A stretch of DNA of 64,000 nt. It comes from Chryseobacterium lactis. GTDB taxonomy: Bacteria > Bacteroidota > Bacteroidia > Flavobacteriales > Weeksellaceae. Made by a program: the position numbers and the translations under genes. Positions 52,713 through 61,818 of the stretch are shown here, piece by piece (position 1 is the first letter of the stretch; every line of letters starts with the position of its first letter). Under the pieces are notes generated by a model. That model worked only from the letters and a program-made list of their open reading frames with translations, had not been told where the DNA came from and searched no databases. The DNA is taken from contig NZ_CP033924.1 of NCBI RefSeq assembly GCF_003815875.1, positions 992,001 through 1,056,000 of the forward strand, in the 5' to 3' direction.

Positions 52713-54933
52713 ACACAAAATGGTCATGCCCATGCCCGAAAAGCACCTAAAAGGCGGACGCAAAGTGACCTACCATCTTTATGTGAAAGACACCCTGGTA
52801 AATTTCGCGGGCAAACAGAAACGCGCCATTGCCGTAAACGGGCAGATTCCGATGCCAAAACTGGAGTTTTATGAGGGCGATACGGCGGAAGTGATTGTCC
52901 ATAATTTAATGGACGAAGAAACTTCGCTGCACTGGCACGGTCTTCATCTTCCAAATAAAGAAGATGGGGTTCCCTGGCTTACCCAGAAACCCATTCCACC
53001 ACATTCAACCTACACGTATTCGTTTCCGATCATCCAAAACGGAACCCACTGGTATCACTCACATACTGGCCTGCAGGAGCAGATTGGAATGTATGGGATG
53101 ATGATTCTGAAAAAACGTCCCGAAGATCCTACTTTCCGGCCGGGGATTGATGATTTGCCCACAGAGCACCTTATCCTGAGCGAGTGGACAAACCTGAACC
53201 CCAATAATGTTCAGCGGATGCTTCACAACGCCAATGACTGGTTTGCTATTAAAAAAGGCAGTACTCAAAGTTATGCCGAAGCCATTAAAGAAGGCCACTT
53301 TAAAACAAAACTCACCAACGAGTGGAAGCGGATGCTGGCCATGGACGTGAGTGACGTGTATTATGACGCCTTTCTGATTAACGGTAAAATAGAAAGCCAG
53401 CTCGCAGGATACAAAGCCGGTGACAAAGTGCGGCTTCAAATTGCCAACGGCGGTGCTTCCTCCTATTTTTGGCTCAATTATGCAGGAGGAAAAATTAAAG
53501 TAGTGGCCAGTGATGGATTGGACATTGAACCGGTAGAAGTGGACCGTCTTATTCTGGCAGTTTCTGAAACAGTGGATATCGTAGTGGAAATTCCTGAAAG
53601 AAACACCTCCTACGAGCTCCTTGTTACGCCCGAAGACCGCACAAAATCGGCTTCCGTTTACATTGGCGAAGGAATTAAAAAAGCCCAGGCACCATTACCC
53701 AAACTCAAATATTTTGAAGGAATGAGGATGATGAATGACATGATGAAGATGAACGGTGACATGAAAGATATGGGCATGAAGATGAGTTATCAGACGATGG
53801 ATATGAATCAGGTGATGTACCCTGAGATTAATGCTGAAAACAATGCAGCAATGCCGATGAATACAATGGACAACAGTGATGCGGAAATGGATCACTCAAA
53901 GCACCAGATGCCTGCTTCCGGGATTACCACATTGAATTACGGAATGATGAAGTCGCCTTATGACACTTCGCTTCCGAAAGACAGTCCCGTGCGCGAGCTC
54001 AAGTTTACCCTTACGGGAAACATGAGCCGCTATGTGTGGAGTATGGATGATAAAGTCCTTGCGGAGTCCGACAAAATATTGGTAAAAAAAGGAGAGATAC
54101 TTCGCATAACACTCTTCAACAATTCGATGATGCGTCACCCGATGCACCTGCACGGTTTTGATTTCCGGGTGCTAAATAAAAACGGTGTTCGGGCACCGCT
54201 CAAAAATGTGTTGGACATTATGCCGATGGAGACCGATGTCATAGAATTTGCAGCCAACCAGGATGGGGACTGGTTCTTTCACTGTCACATCCTCTATCAC
54301 ATGATGGCGGGGATGAACCGCGTTTTCGCAGTGGGCGATTATCAGAATCCTTTGCTGCGGGATAAAGCTTCAACTTATAAAAAGCTTCAGCGCGAAAGTA
54401 ACATGTGGCACCTGATGGCCGAAAACGATTTCGCCACCAATGGTAACGACGGGATGGCGAGAATTTCAAATGCCCGCTGGGAATTGGGAACAGAATGGCG
54501 TTTAGGTTACAATCCCCATCACGGCTACGAGGTGGAAACCCAACTCGGCAGGTATGTGGACCGTATGCAGTGGCTGAAACCATTTATCGGATTTAACTAT
54601 CATTATAGAAAGATTGACAGGAATAATATTGAAAAAAACCTTTTTGGACAGGCATCTACTAAAGATGAAAGAAAAACTTTCAGCGCTGGTATCATGTATA
54701 AACTCCCGATGTTGGTGGACCTGCAGGCAGAAATATTTACAGACGGAATTGTAAGGTTCCAGCTGAAACGTGAAGACATTCCGTTGACTGCGCGTTTGCG
54801 CGGGGCATTCATGGTCAATACCGACAAAGAATATATGGCAGGTCTTAAATATATCGTCACAAAAAATATCGGAATCTCAACCCACTACGACAGCGATATG
54901 AGCTGGGGTGCAGGGATTACTTTGAATTATTAA
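52696..54933 (+). CDS. Multicopper oxidase (CopA-type) fused to a CopB-like outer-membrane barrel domain
   Basis: From the ATG at 52696 the 745-aa product has all multicopper-oxidase copper motifs: [39 protein letters not shown] and [14 protein letters not shown] Met-rich insertion around residues 340-410 ([19 protein letters not shown]) is typical of periplasmic Cu(I) oxidases. The last about 190 aa ([23 protein letters not shown] ... WGAGITLNY) look like a CopB-type beta-barrel. No signal peptide precedes this start; it lies in the frameshifted upstream ORF, so export may fail unless frames are joined. Confidence 0.87.
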   Translation: MQIHGEHKMVMPMPEKHLKGGRKVTYHLYVKDTLVNFAGKQKRAIAVNGQIPMPKLEFYEGDTAEVIVHNLMDEETSLHWHGLHLPNKEDGVPWLTQKPIPPHSTYTYSFPIIQNGTHWYHSHTGLQEQIGMYGMMILKKRPEDPTFRPGIDDLPTEHLILSEWTNLNPNNVQRMLHNANDWFAIKKGSTQSYAEAIKEGHFKTKLTNEWKRMLAMDVSDVYYDAFLINGKIESQLAGYKAGDKVRLQIANGGASSYFWLNYAGGKIKVVASDGLDIEPVEVDRLILAVSETVDIVVEIPERNTSYELLVTPEDRTKSASVYIGEGIKKAQAPLPKLKYFEGMRMMNDMMKMNGDMKDMGMKMSYQTMDMNQVMYPEINAENNAAMPMNTMDNSDAEMDHSKHQMPASGITTLNYGMMKSPYDTSLPKDSPVRELKFTLTGNMSRYVWSMDDKVLAESDKILVKKGEILRITLFNNSMMRHPMHLHGFDFRVLNKNGVRAPLKNVLDIMPMETDVIEFAANQDGDWFFHCHILYHMMAGMNRVFAVGDYQNPLLRDKASTYKKLQRESNMWHLMAENDFATNGNDGMARISNARWELGTEWRLGYNPHHGYEVETQLGRYVDRMQWLKPFIGFNYHYRKIDRNNIEKNLFGQASTKDERKTFSAGIMYKLPMLVDLQAEIFTDGIVRFQLKREDIPLTARLRGAFMVNTDKEYMAGLKYIVTKNIGISTHYDSDMSWGAGITLNY

Positions 54934-55223
54934 GATACTGTTGATGAGCAATGTTTAATAGGGTGCAACACGTTAAATAAAGACCGATTGCACTTTATTT
55001 TGCTCGTACGCAGCCAGATATGTAATAAAGGAAGGGGGAAAATACTTATTACGAAGAAATTTGAAGTATCAATTTCTAGTCCCTACTTCTAAAATCAGGG
55101 ACTAAATCGGGGATTGTTTAATGGTTTATACGATGCCTTATGCGTTTATAAAATTATCTAACTTGCTTACTGTCAGTAAAATGATGACTTACATTGCTTT
55201 ATTGGTTTAAATAAAAACTCCCT
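54934..55223. other. Intergenic region with one hairpin
   Basis: This 290-bp gap contains TAGTCCCT (55077-55084) and AGGGACTA (55097-55104) as an inverted repeat with a 12-nt loop, without a T tract. It may hold the lost 5' part of the FRG gene, but no coding sequence is recognisable. Confidence 0.4.
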
Positions 55224-55860
55224 GTGGAACTACATGAGCATTTTGATGAAATTCACCCAAAAGTTTTAAATTTTTTAAATGACAATGAAGAGAAGATAAT
55301 TGAGGGCTACGAAGAAAATGACGGGCACCCATTTCAGCATGTCTTTAATTCTTATCTAAATTTATTTAAAGTAAGGTTTCCTCTTGTAACAAATTCAGAA
55401 GTTAACATTTTTAGATATTTTTTTGTTGAAAAGTTGCAAAGTCACTTCCGCAAAGAACTTCAGGACTCAATTGAAGTATGCAATCAAACATATTTTGGAA
55501 AATTACTACATAACATTCGTGAAGATAAATCTCGATCCGAAAGATGTTTCTTCTGTTTATGCCGTTAAACCTAAACTTGACAACCCAAGGATTGCCAAGC
55601 AACATGGGGCATTCTTAATTTTTGGTATTAGTCCATCATTATTTACTGTTTTCGGGTTATATAAGCCAATGGCTAAATTTAACAAAAAATGGATTGAAAG
55701 AGGAAGTGATTCAGATCAACGAATTATTATCGATAAAAAGTCTAAAACTCAAATATTACAACAACTGGAAAGCTTTGGTTTCAACCAAGCTACTTTATTT
55801 CCAGAAGTCGATATAGTTGCAAGTTTTGTAAAATTCAAATACTTAAAAAAACTGGATTAA
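55224..55860 (+). pseudogene. FRG-domain protein remnant with frameshift
   Basis: Two overlapping frames together encode the C-terminal part of an FRG-domain protein. The first frame (from 55224) runs to 55568. The second covers about 55423-55860 and carries the FRG landmarks NPRIAKQHGAFLIFGI and ILQQLESFGFNQATLFPEVD. The N-terminal FRG core (QHYG-PTRLLDWT type) is absent, so the gene is both truncated and shifted by one base near 55430-55560. FRG proteins often belong to anti-phage or toxin systems. Function is probably lost. Confidence 0.65.
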
Positions 55861-55866
55861 TAGATT

Positions 55867-57045
55867 TTGGATTTTAATAATAAATATGAAACATTGGATG
55901 ATTTTATTTCTTCCCGCCTTAATGATGAAGAAGTGGGAATCTGGTTTTATGACAATGGTTTAGAGAAGTTTATTATTAAGTTGCCTAATCATATTATTAG
56001 AGCCATCAACCAAGGATGTAAATTAGAAATGTTAGTAGGGCAGTATTTTGTTTCAGAAAAAACATACCCTGTTATTGGATTATTCATTTATGACCATATT
56101 GATAATCCCTTGATTGTAACTCAATCCAGTAATTTCCTGCTTGAAATAGATGCACTTAAATTAATATTGAAAAGAGGGAATTCAATTTTATTGGACTTTT
56201 ATGATGAATTGGGGGTTCCCGTTTTATCAAGCAATCCTACCCTAAGTGAGAATACCGTTGAAATTCAATGGCAAAACATTGATACTGAATATAACAATGA
56301 TAATTGGAAGAAAGTTTTAGATCAAATGAAATTGGATTTTGACGCCAAAAACTATCAAGATTTTCAGAGAATAGAAATAAATGTTTCCAATGCAGTTGCG
56401 ATACAATCTGCTTTTATTACTGATCAAAATATTACCACTCATTATTTAGAGGAAAAAGAGGGAGATCAGCTTGAAAAAAAAGTGTTCGTACCCTTAGAGT
56501 CTATATTTAAAATCAATACTATTTTTCTCAATCCTTATTTTAATTCTTCAGGCAGAAAAAAGGAATTCACCGATATTTTTGCCCATTATGAATTGGGAAC
56601 ATTTTATATTGAATCCAAGGTTTTATCTTCTCAAAAGGCTTTTGATAAATCCATTTCCAAACAACAGGATAATATTAAAAAGCAAATATTAAAGGCGGTT
56701 AATCAACTTGCCGGAGCTTTGAGAAGTGTATCAAATGAAATATCGGTATTTGACTCTAAATCAAATCTGAAAATTGAGATTAACAAAGGGTTAGTACCAC
56801 AATGTATTATTTTAGTTTCAGAATTACCCTCATTTGGGGAATGGGAAGATTTTAACATTTCAATTTTTAAATTAATTTCACAATATAACTGTTATCTCAA
56901 TATAATGGAACTTTCTGACTTTATGAAGATTATTAAAGTAGCCAGCGCAAGCATCGAAAAATTGGATTATTATCTTATGAAAAGGGCAGAAGGTTTCGAA
57001 ACAACAAAGACTTTCTTTTATAAAACCGAGGTTGTGTTTAATTAA
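55867..57045 (+). CDS. Unknown protein with PD-(D/E)xK nuclease-like motif
   Basis: This 392-aa protein starts at TTG (55867), 6 bp after the FRG remnant. Near residue 240 it has KEFTDIFAHYELGTFYIESKVLS as a D-x(~13)-ExK arrangement, with a following basic helix (KQQDNIKKQILKAVNQLAGALR). This resembles a restriction-endonuclease-like active site. The N-terminal half has no recognised domain. With the FRG neighbour it may form a two-gene defence unit. The nuclease call is motif-based and needs structure prediction. Confidence 0.5.
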   Translation: MDFNNKYETLDDFISSRLNDEEVGIWFYDNGLEKFIIKLPNHIIRAINQGCKLEMLVGQYFVSEKTYPVIGLFIYDHIDNPLIVTQSSNFLLEIDALKLILKRGNSILLDFYDELGVPVLSSNPTLSENTVEIQWQNIDTEYNNDNWKKVLDQMKLDFDAKNYQDFQRIEINVSNAVAIQSAFITDQNITTHYLEEKEGDQLEKKVFVPLESIFKINTIFLNPYFNSSGRKKEFTDIFAHYELGTFYIESKVLSSQKAFDKSISKQQDNIKKQILKAVNQLAGALRSVSNEISVFDSKSNLKIEINKGLVPQCIILVSELPSFGEWEDFNISIFKLISQYNCYLNIMELSDFMKIIKVASASIEKLDYYLMKRAEGFETTKTFFYKTEVVFN

Positions 57046-57147
57046 GTGTTTTAATAATTTATTTTTTATTCCAGGTTCTAGAAAGACTATTTTCAATCTT
57101 TATTCGTCCGATTTCTCTAATTATTTGAGAAGCGAATCTTCTTTTTC

Positions 57148-57174
57148 GTCGCAAATATTTTCTAAATTTGCGAC
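57148..57174 (+). promoter_or_regulatory. AbiE promoter overlapped by operator inverted repeat
   Basis: GTCGCAAAT (57148-57156) and ATTTGCGAC (57166-57174) form a perfect 9-bp inverted repeat with a 9-nt spacer. The right arm overlaps TAAATTTG (57163-57170), an exact -7 promoter box. AbiEi antitoxins are known to repress their own promoters through inverted repeats, which fits this layout. Confidence 0.7.
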
Positions 57175-57194
57175 AAAATAACCGTAAATTGCAT

Positions 57195-57805
57195 ATGCAA
57201 AGCATTGATGATAAAATACTTGTAAAAATAAAAAAAGCGAAGAGGGGTACGCTGTTTTTTATGGAAGGCTTTCTTGCTTTCGGCAATGCCAGAGCAGTTG
57301 CAAAAGCATTGGAAAGATTGGTCAATAGCGGCGGTATTTCCCGTGTTGCGAGGGGATTTACGCTGTTTTACAAACGGATCCAGTTTTGGGAAATATTCAG
57401 CCTTCTGCCGAACAGATTGCAGAGGTAATTCGCAAAAGAGACAAGGCGCGCATTATTCCAACGGGAATTCTGGCGCTCAATGCACTAGGACTCTCCACCC
57501 AGATTCCCCTCAATTTGGTGTATCTTACAGACGGTTCTGCACGAACAGTTGATCTCGGCAAAAGAAAAATAAAATTCAAAAAAACAAGCCCGAAAAACCT
57601 CGCTGCGATTGGTGAAATAAGCGGACTTGTAATCCAAGCTTTGAAAGAAATCGGGAAGGACAATGTCACTCAACAGGAAAAGGATTTAGTTATAGAAAAA
57701 CTTAAAAAGGAAAATCCATACCGCTTGGAACACGACATTCGCCTTGCGCCAGAATGGATTAGGATAATAATGCGGAACGCCATAAATAAAAATAATGACA
57801 AATAA
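57195..57805 (+). pseudogene. AbiEi-type antitoxin (DUF6088), single-base frameshift
   Basis: The gene starts MQSIDDKILVKIKKAKRGTLFF and contains the winged-HTH part of a DUF6088/AbiEi antitoxin. Reading is lost in the G4 run at 57352-57355; one more G would restore VARGIYAVLQTDPVLGNIQPS and the remaining 140 residues up to 57805. The first frame as found ends at 57428. The antitoxin half after the shift could only be made from an internal start (57386). The gene overlaps the toxin start by 11 bp, the normal abiE arrangement. Confidence 0.8.
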
Positions 57806-58808
57806 ATTTTTAGCCCTTCCCCAATAAACGAGGGTCCTTGCTTTTACACAAGTTGCCGAAAAAAGAGGAATAACACCGTTTGCCGTGGAAAAAGACTGGT
57901 GGGTATCGCAAACTTTGAAAGCGGTTTTTGAATTGGATGTAGCCGAGCATTTGGTTTTCAAAGGTGGCACCTCGCTGAGCAAGGCGTGGAACCTCATAGA
58001 AAGGTTTTCCGAAGACATTGATTTGGCCATCGAAAGAGAGTTTCTTGGCTTCGAAGGAAGTTTGACTAAAAACAAGAAAACCAAATTAAGGAAGGCTTCC
58101 GGCCAATATATCAGCGAGGTTTTTTATTTAGAATTACAGGAAAAATTTAAAGAGAAAGGCTTGGAAAATGTCACTTTCTCGTTGGCCGAAACCCAGGATT
58201 CCGATCAGGATCCTCGTATTATCAATATTTTTTATCCAAATATAATTGTAGTTACGGAATATCTGAAGCCGAGAGTTCAAATAGAAGTCGGGTGCCGTTC
58301 ATTGATTGAGCCATTTACGATGAAAAAAATTTCCGCGATGGTTGATGATGAATATCCAGAGCAGAGTTTTTCGGAGAAAAGCGAAGAAATACCATCCGTT
58401 AATCCGGAAAGGACTTTTTTAGAAAAAATTTTCCTTCTGCATGAAGAGTTTCAGAAAACCGCTGAAAAAATAAGGGTAGATCGGCTCAGCCGCCATTTGT
58501 ACGATCTATATGCTCTTTCAAAAACAGAATATGCAGAAAGTGCCCTACAGAATAAGGAACTCTATGAAACCATTGTAAAGCACAGAATGGAGTTTGCCAA
58601 TATCTCCGGTATCGACTATAGCCTGCACAGGCCAGCCACAATAAACCCTATTCCACCAGAAAATATCATTGAATTATGGGAAAAAGATTATGCCAAAATG
58701 CGAGAAGAAATGGTTTATGGCGAAAACAGACCAACTTTTTCTGAAATAATTGAAACTCTTAAAAAACTAAAAGATAAAATCAACAGCCTCAATTGGGAAA
58801 TGATTTAA
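57795..58808 (+). pseudogene. AbiEii-type nucleotidyltransferase toxin with nonsense codon 11
   Basis: The natural start ATG at 57795 overlaps the antitoxin end. Codon 11 is TAA (57825-57827), after MTNKFLALPQ. Beyond it the frame stays open and typical (TRVLAFTQVAEKRGITPFAVEKDWW, then FKGGTSLSKAWNLIERFSEDIDLAI, the nucleotidyltransferase GGTS...DID motif). A GTG at 57885 could start a 307-aa product lacking the first 30 residues. A one-base change (CAA or GAA to TAA) explains the stop. The catalytic core is intact, so residual activity is possible. Confidence 0.8.
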
Positions 58809-58844
58809 GGGAAAAGGTTTTGCTAAAATATTAAACAAATACTC

Positions 58845-60056
58845 TTACTTCAAAACCTCGTCAATAATCTTATCCAATTTATTATCCGGAAGACTGTTTA
58901 AATAAGACAGTGTAGATTTTATATCTTTTTGCCCAAGTGCTTCGCGAATAGTCTCAATTGAAATATTATTGAACTTCAAAACTGTGGCAAACGAGTGACG
59001 GGCGCAGTAATAAGAGATATTCTTCTTGATTTGCAGTTCTTTCATTATTTCTTTTAACTGCATATTCACATAATAGGTCAGCACTTTTTTGGATCTGTTT
59101 TTTAGGTAAATCTGCGTTGGCTTTTCGGTATTCATTATGTTGAAAATGAACTTTGAACTGTCTTCGGATTTGTATTTTTCCATGATATTCCGAGCGTAAT
59201 CATTGATTTTAAAACTCACCGGAACGCCTGTTTTACTGCGGATATAATTAATACGATCAATATTCAAGAATTTTTTTTCCAACTTAATCAAATCCAAAAA
59301 GTTGATTCCTCTTGCATAATAACTGAACAAAAACATATCTTTTGCAAAAGAAAGTTTTTCGTCTTTTGGCTCATATTTCTTGAGTTTTTCTATTTCTTCT
59401 TCATTCAGATACTCCTTTTTCCCACTTTCCTTCAGTTTTGAAATTTTATAATGCCTAAAAGGATATTGTTTTTCCGTAATTACTTGGTTTCTAATGGCTT
59501 GATTAAAAACCGAACGCAAAGTCCGCATTCTAATCGCGATACTGGACTCCCTATTCCCACGAGAAATGCAATAGGCTTCAAATTTTTTCAAGTTAGAATA
59601 ATCCAATTCATTAAAGCTAATGTCTTTTTTGCCAAAGAACCGTTGCAGCGCATTCAGAGTATCTTTTTCCACTTTCGCTGTTCCGGTTTTATCCGATGCC
59701 AAAAGATTTCTAATCAAATCTTCGTGGAAACTCGTATAGGTTAAGGAAATGCTTTGTCCGCTGCTCGTCTTTAGTTTATTGATAAGATCAGGAAGCGTGA
59801 AGTAGATTCCATTTTTATCGAAATCGTCGATAATCTCGTCAATGATCTTAATTCTGCGCTCAATAAATTTGTTGAGGTTAGCGTGATTGGGATGCGAAGT
59901 TTTCAGACGACAAGCGTCAAAACTCCAGTCCTTCTCCTTGCAAGTTTTCCCGATTGAAAGACTTGTGTTTTTGCGGTCTTTTATAAATGAAATTATGATA
60001 CTTCTCTCCCCTGTTTTATTCGCTTTTGGAGCAAGTGTAAAGGTGTAACTTACCAT
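58845..60056 (-). CDS. Tyrosine integrase of the genomic island
   Basis: This 403-aa recombinase has an N-terminal arm-binding segment (YTFTLAPKANKTGERSIIISF) and an SAM-like core-binding domain at about residues 105-205. The catalytic domain has Arg in YYARGINFLDL, the HxxR-like YCARHSFAT, and the Tyr in IKSTLSYLNS. It lies convergent to the AbiE genes, 220 bp from attR, with arm-type repeats directly upstream of its start. Its position and the flanking sites make it the enzyme for tRNA-Asn integration. Confidence 0.9.
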   Translation of the reverse strand: MVSYTFTLAPKANKTGERSIIISFIKDRKNTSLSIGKTCKEKDWSFDACRLKTSHPNHANLNKFIERRIKIIDEIIDDFDKNGIYFTLPDLINKLKTSSGQSISLTYTSFHEDLIRNLLASDKTGTAKVEKDTLNALQRFFGKKDISFNELDYSNLKKFEAYCISRGNRESSIAIRMRTLRSVFNQAIRNQVITEKQYPFRHYKISKLKESGKKEYLNEEEIEKLKKYEPKDEKLSFAKDMFLFSYYARGINFLDLIKLEKKFLNIDRINYIRSKTGVPVSFKINDYARNIMEKYKSEDSSKFIFNIMNTEKPTQIYLKNRSKKVLTYYVNMQLKEIMKELQIKKNISYYCARHSFATVLKFNNISIETIREALGQKDIKSTLSYLNSLPDNKLDKIIDEVLK

Positions 60057-60080
60057 TTTGTGTCAATTTTTATCGTTTTT

Positions 60081-60152
60081 CACGAACATTTTTTTCAGAT
60101 GTTCCTGTTTATCGTGTTTTACAAAAATTTTTTCACGAACATTTCACGAACA
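60081..60152 (+). repeat. Right integrase arm-type sites
   Basis: CACGAACA occurs at 60081, 60134 and 60145. The last two form CACGAACATTTCACGAACA, identical to the left-end site at 24280. An inverted near-copy (TGTTCCTG) lies around 60100. The repeats sit between the integrase start and attR and may also control integrase expression. Confidence 0.7.
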
Positions 60153-60276
60153 TTTGCCCTCCAAAAGTAAAATATTATAAAATACTGTACAAGAAAAATA
60201 TTTGTAAACAATTGATAATCAAAGAAAATAAAGCATAATAAAGATTAAGCAAATTATAATAAAACACAATAAAACC

Positions 60277-60321
60277 GACTGTTAATCAGAGGGTCGCTGG
60301 TTCGAGCCCAGCAGGAGGAGC
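60277..60321 (+). repeat. attR of the genomic island
   Basis: This is an exact 45-bp copy of the tRNA-Asn 3' part, beginning within the anticodon stem at GACTGTTAATC. The 5' half of the tRNA is missing here, so it is a partial, non-functional tRNA copy. It marks the right island boundary. Confidence 0.95.
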
Positions 60322-60353
60322 AAAAAAGACTTACAGCAATGTAGGTCTTTTTT
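60322..60353 (+). terminator. Terminator behind attR, probable original tRNA-Asn terminator
   Basis: AAAAAAGACTTACA pairs with TGTAGGTCTTTTTT around a GCAA loop, followed by more T. Before the island inserted, this hairpin would have directly followed the tRNA gene. Confidence 0.8.
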
Positions 60354-60478
60354 TATTTCTACTCATTTTCTGTGGGTTACCTTATGTTTAAGGGGATTTC
60401 ACAATATTTTAAATACCCTATTTCCCACACTTTTCTATTAAACAATAGGTATTCAAAAAGGCATACTCTCTTTTAGCT

Positions 60479-60533
60479 TTGGAACACCATTATTTCAGGA
60501 ATTGGAACACCACTTTCAAACATTGGAACACCA
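60479..60533 (+). repeat. Three direct TTGGAACACCA repeats
   Basis: TTGGAACACCA starts at 60479, 60502 and 60523, with spacings of 23 and 21 bp (about two helical turns). They lie between attR and the second integrase gene. They may be arm-type binding sites or iterons for the second element. Confidence 0.6.
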
Positions 60534-60561
60534 TTCAAACCCTTATTAATTCTACAAAAAC

Positions 60562-61764
60562 ATGAACACTATAAGCATACTCTTTGTATTAGACAAAGCA
60601 AAGACAAACACTAAAGGTTTAGCCCCATTAAGATGTAGAATTACATACTTAGGAGAAAGGAAACCATTTGCTACAGGATTATTTATAAATCCTAAGCACT
60701 GGGATAGTAAACAGCAGAAAGCCAAACCACTCAATGAGGAAAACAATTATGTCAACAACCAATTAAGCCTGATTAAGAATAAGATTAATCAGGCTTTTCT
60801 ATTACTCCAACTCCAAGATGAGAGCTTTGAAGTAGATGATATTTACAAACAATACAAGGGAGAGACTTTAGTTAAAGATTATTCTTTACTTGAATATTAC
60901 AAGCTCTATCTTGAAAGGCTTAAAAAACTTATAGGGATTGATATTAAACAACCCACCTATGATAAGTTTGAATACATCAAAGATGATCTGGAAGAGTTTA
61001 TACAACTCAAATTCAAAAAATCAGATATAAAACTAAAGGATTTAGATTTTGACTTCATTACAGAGTTTGAGTATTATTCTAAAACTGAACTTAAACATAG
61101 TCAGATTACCATTAATAAAGCTATTCAGAGAATTAAGAAAGTAGTTAAGAAAGCTTTATCACAGAAGCATATAGAATCCAATCCTTTTGAAGAACATACA
61201 CCTAAAAAAGTTCATCCTAAGATTGTATTCTTGACACAAGAGGAATTAGATAAACTTGAAAGTCATATATTCCAGTCTGAAACACTTAATAAGATTAAAG
61301 ACTGTTATTTATTCTGCTGTTATACAGGACTTGCTTATAAGGAGATGTTTGAACTTAGGAAAGAAGATTTAATTACTAAACCTGATGGAATCAGTTGGAT
61401 TTATAAGGAAAGAGAAAAGACAAACAGAACCTTTTCTGTACCTCTGATACTTCCAAAAGCTCTTGAAGTAATGGAAAAGTATTCTTCTGAAAGTGAATAT
61501 ATTTTACCCAGAGTAAGCAATCAATATTTCAACAGGTTGCTAAAGGAAATAGCTTCTGCATTGGAAATCTCTAAAAATCTTACTCATCATACCGCAAGAA
61601 AGACATTTGCCTCTACAGTCTTATTGAGTAATGATATACCTATAGAAGTCATATCTAAACTTTTAGGTCATTCCAAGATTACTACTACACAAGATTATTA
61701 CGCTGATGTAATGCCTGAGAAACTGAGTGAGCAACTTAAGAAGCTGAAAAGTAAGATAATGTGA
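60562..61764 (+). CDS. Second tyrosine integrase (downstream element)
   Basis: This 400-aa recombinase has an Arm-DNA-binding N terminus (ITYLGERKPFATGLFINPKHWDSKQQ), an SAM-like core-binding domain at about residues 105-200, and a catalytic domain. The domain has HHTARKTFAS (HxxR), LLGHSKITTTQDYY and the Tyr nucleophile. The first Arg position reads TGLAYKEMFEL without an obvious Arg, as in some Bacteroidota integrases. It is only distantly similar to the 58845 integrase. Its closeness to the att site suggests an older element already resident at tRNA-Asn. Confidence 0.88.
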   Translation: MNTISILFVLDKAKTNTKGLAPLRCRITYLGERKPFATGLFINPKHWDSKQQKAKPLNEENNYVNNQLSLIKNKINQAFLLLQLQDESFEVDDIYKQYKGETLVKDYSLLEYYKLYLERLKKLIGIDIKQPTYDKFEYIKDDLEEFIQLKFKKSDIKLKDLDFDFITEFEYYSKTELKHSQITINKAIQRIKKVVKKALSQKHIESNPFEEHTPKKVHPKIVFLTQEELDKLESHIFQSETLNKIKDCYLFCCYTGLAYKEMFELRKEDLITKPDGISWIYKEREKTNRTFSVPLILPKALEVMEKYSSESEYILPRVSNQYFNRLLKEIASALEISKNLTHHTARKTFASTVLLSNDIPIEVISKLLGHSKITTTQDYYADVMPEKLSEQLKKLKSKIM

Positions 61765-61818
61765 CCTGATATTAACTGCTTTGTATTATTTTTACAGGGC
61801 AGTTAAATTTTATTAAGC

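Larger units (their letters stand above)
24185..60321 (+). mobile_element. Integrated mobilisable genomic island with copper-resistance cargo
   Basis: The island is delimited by identical 45-bp repeats at tRNA-Asn. A tyrosine integrase lies 220 bp inside the right end, and identical arm-like sites lie inside both ends. It carries replication genes (HTH protein, VapE-like ATPase, Toprim primase), mobilisation genes (MobC-like protein, broken relaxase), a heavy-metal block, a metabolic/nuclease block, an IS1595-family insertion and damaged defence genes. No type IV secretion or coupling-protein genes are visible, so transfer would need a helper. An internal integrase fragment at 30566 suggests the cargo and mobilisation parts came from different elements. 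Confidence 0.9.

Noticed and set aside
24185..60321. Classification as a self-transmissible ICE
   Set aside because: No type IV secretion, coupling-protein or tra genes are seen, and the relaxase is broken.
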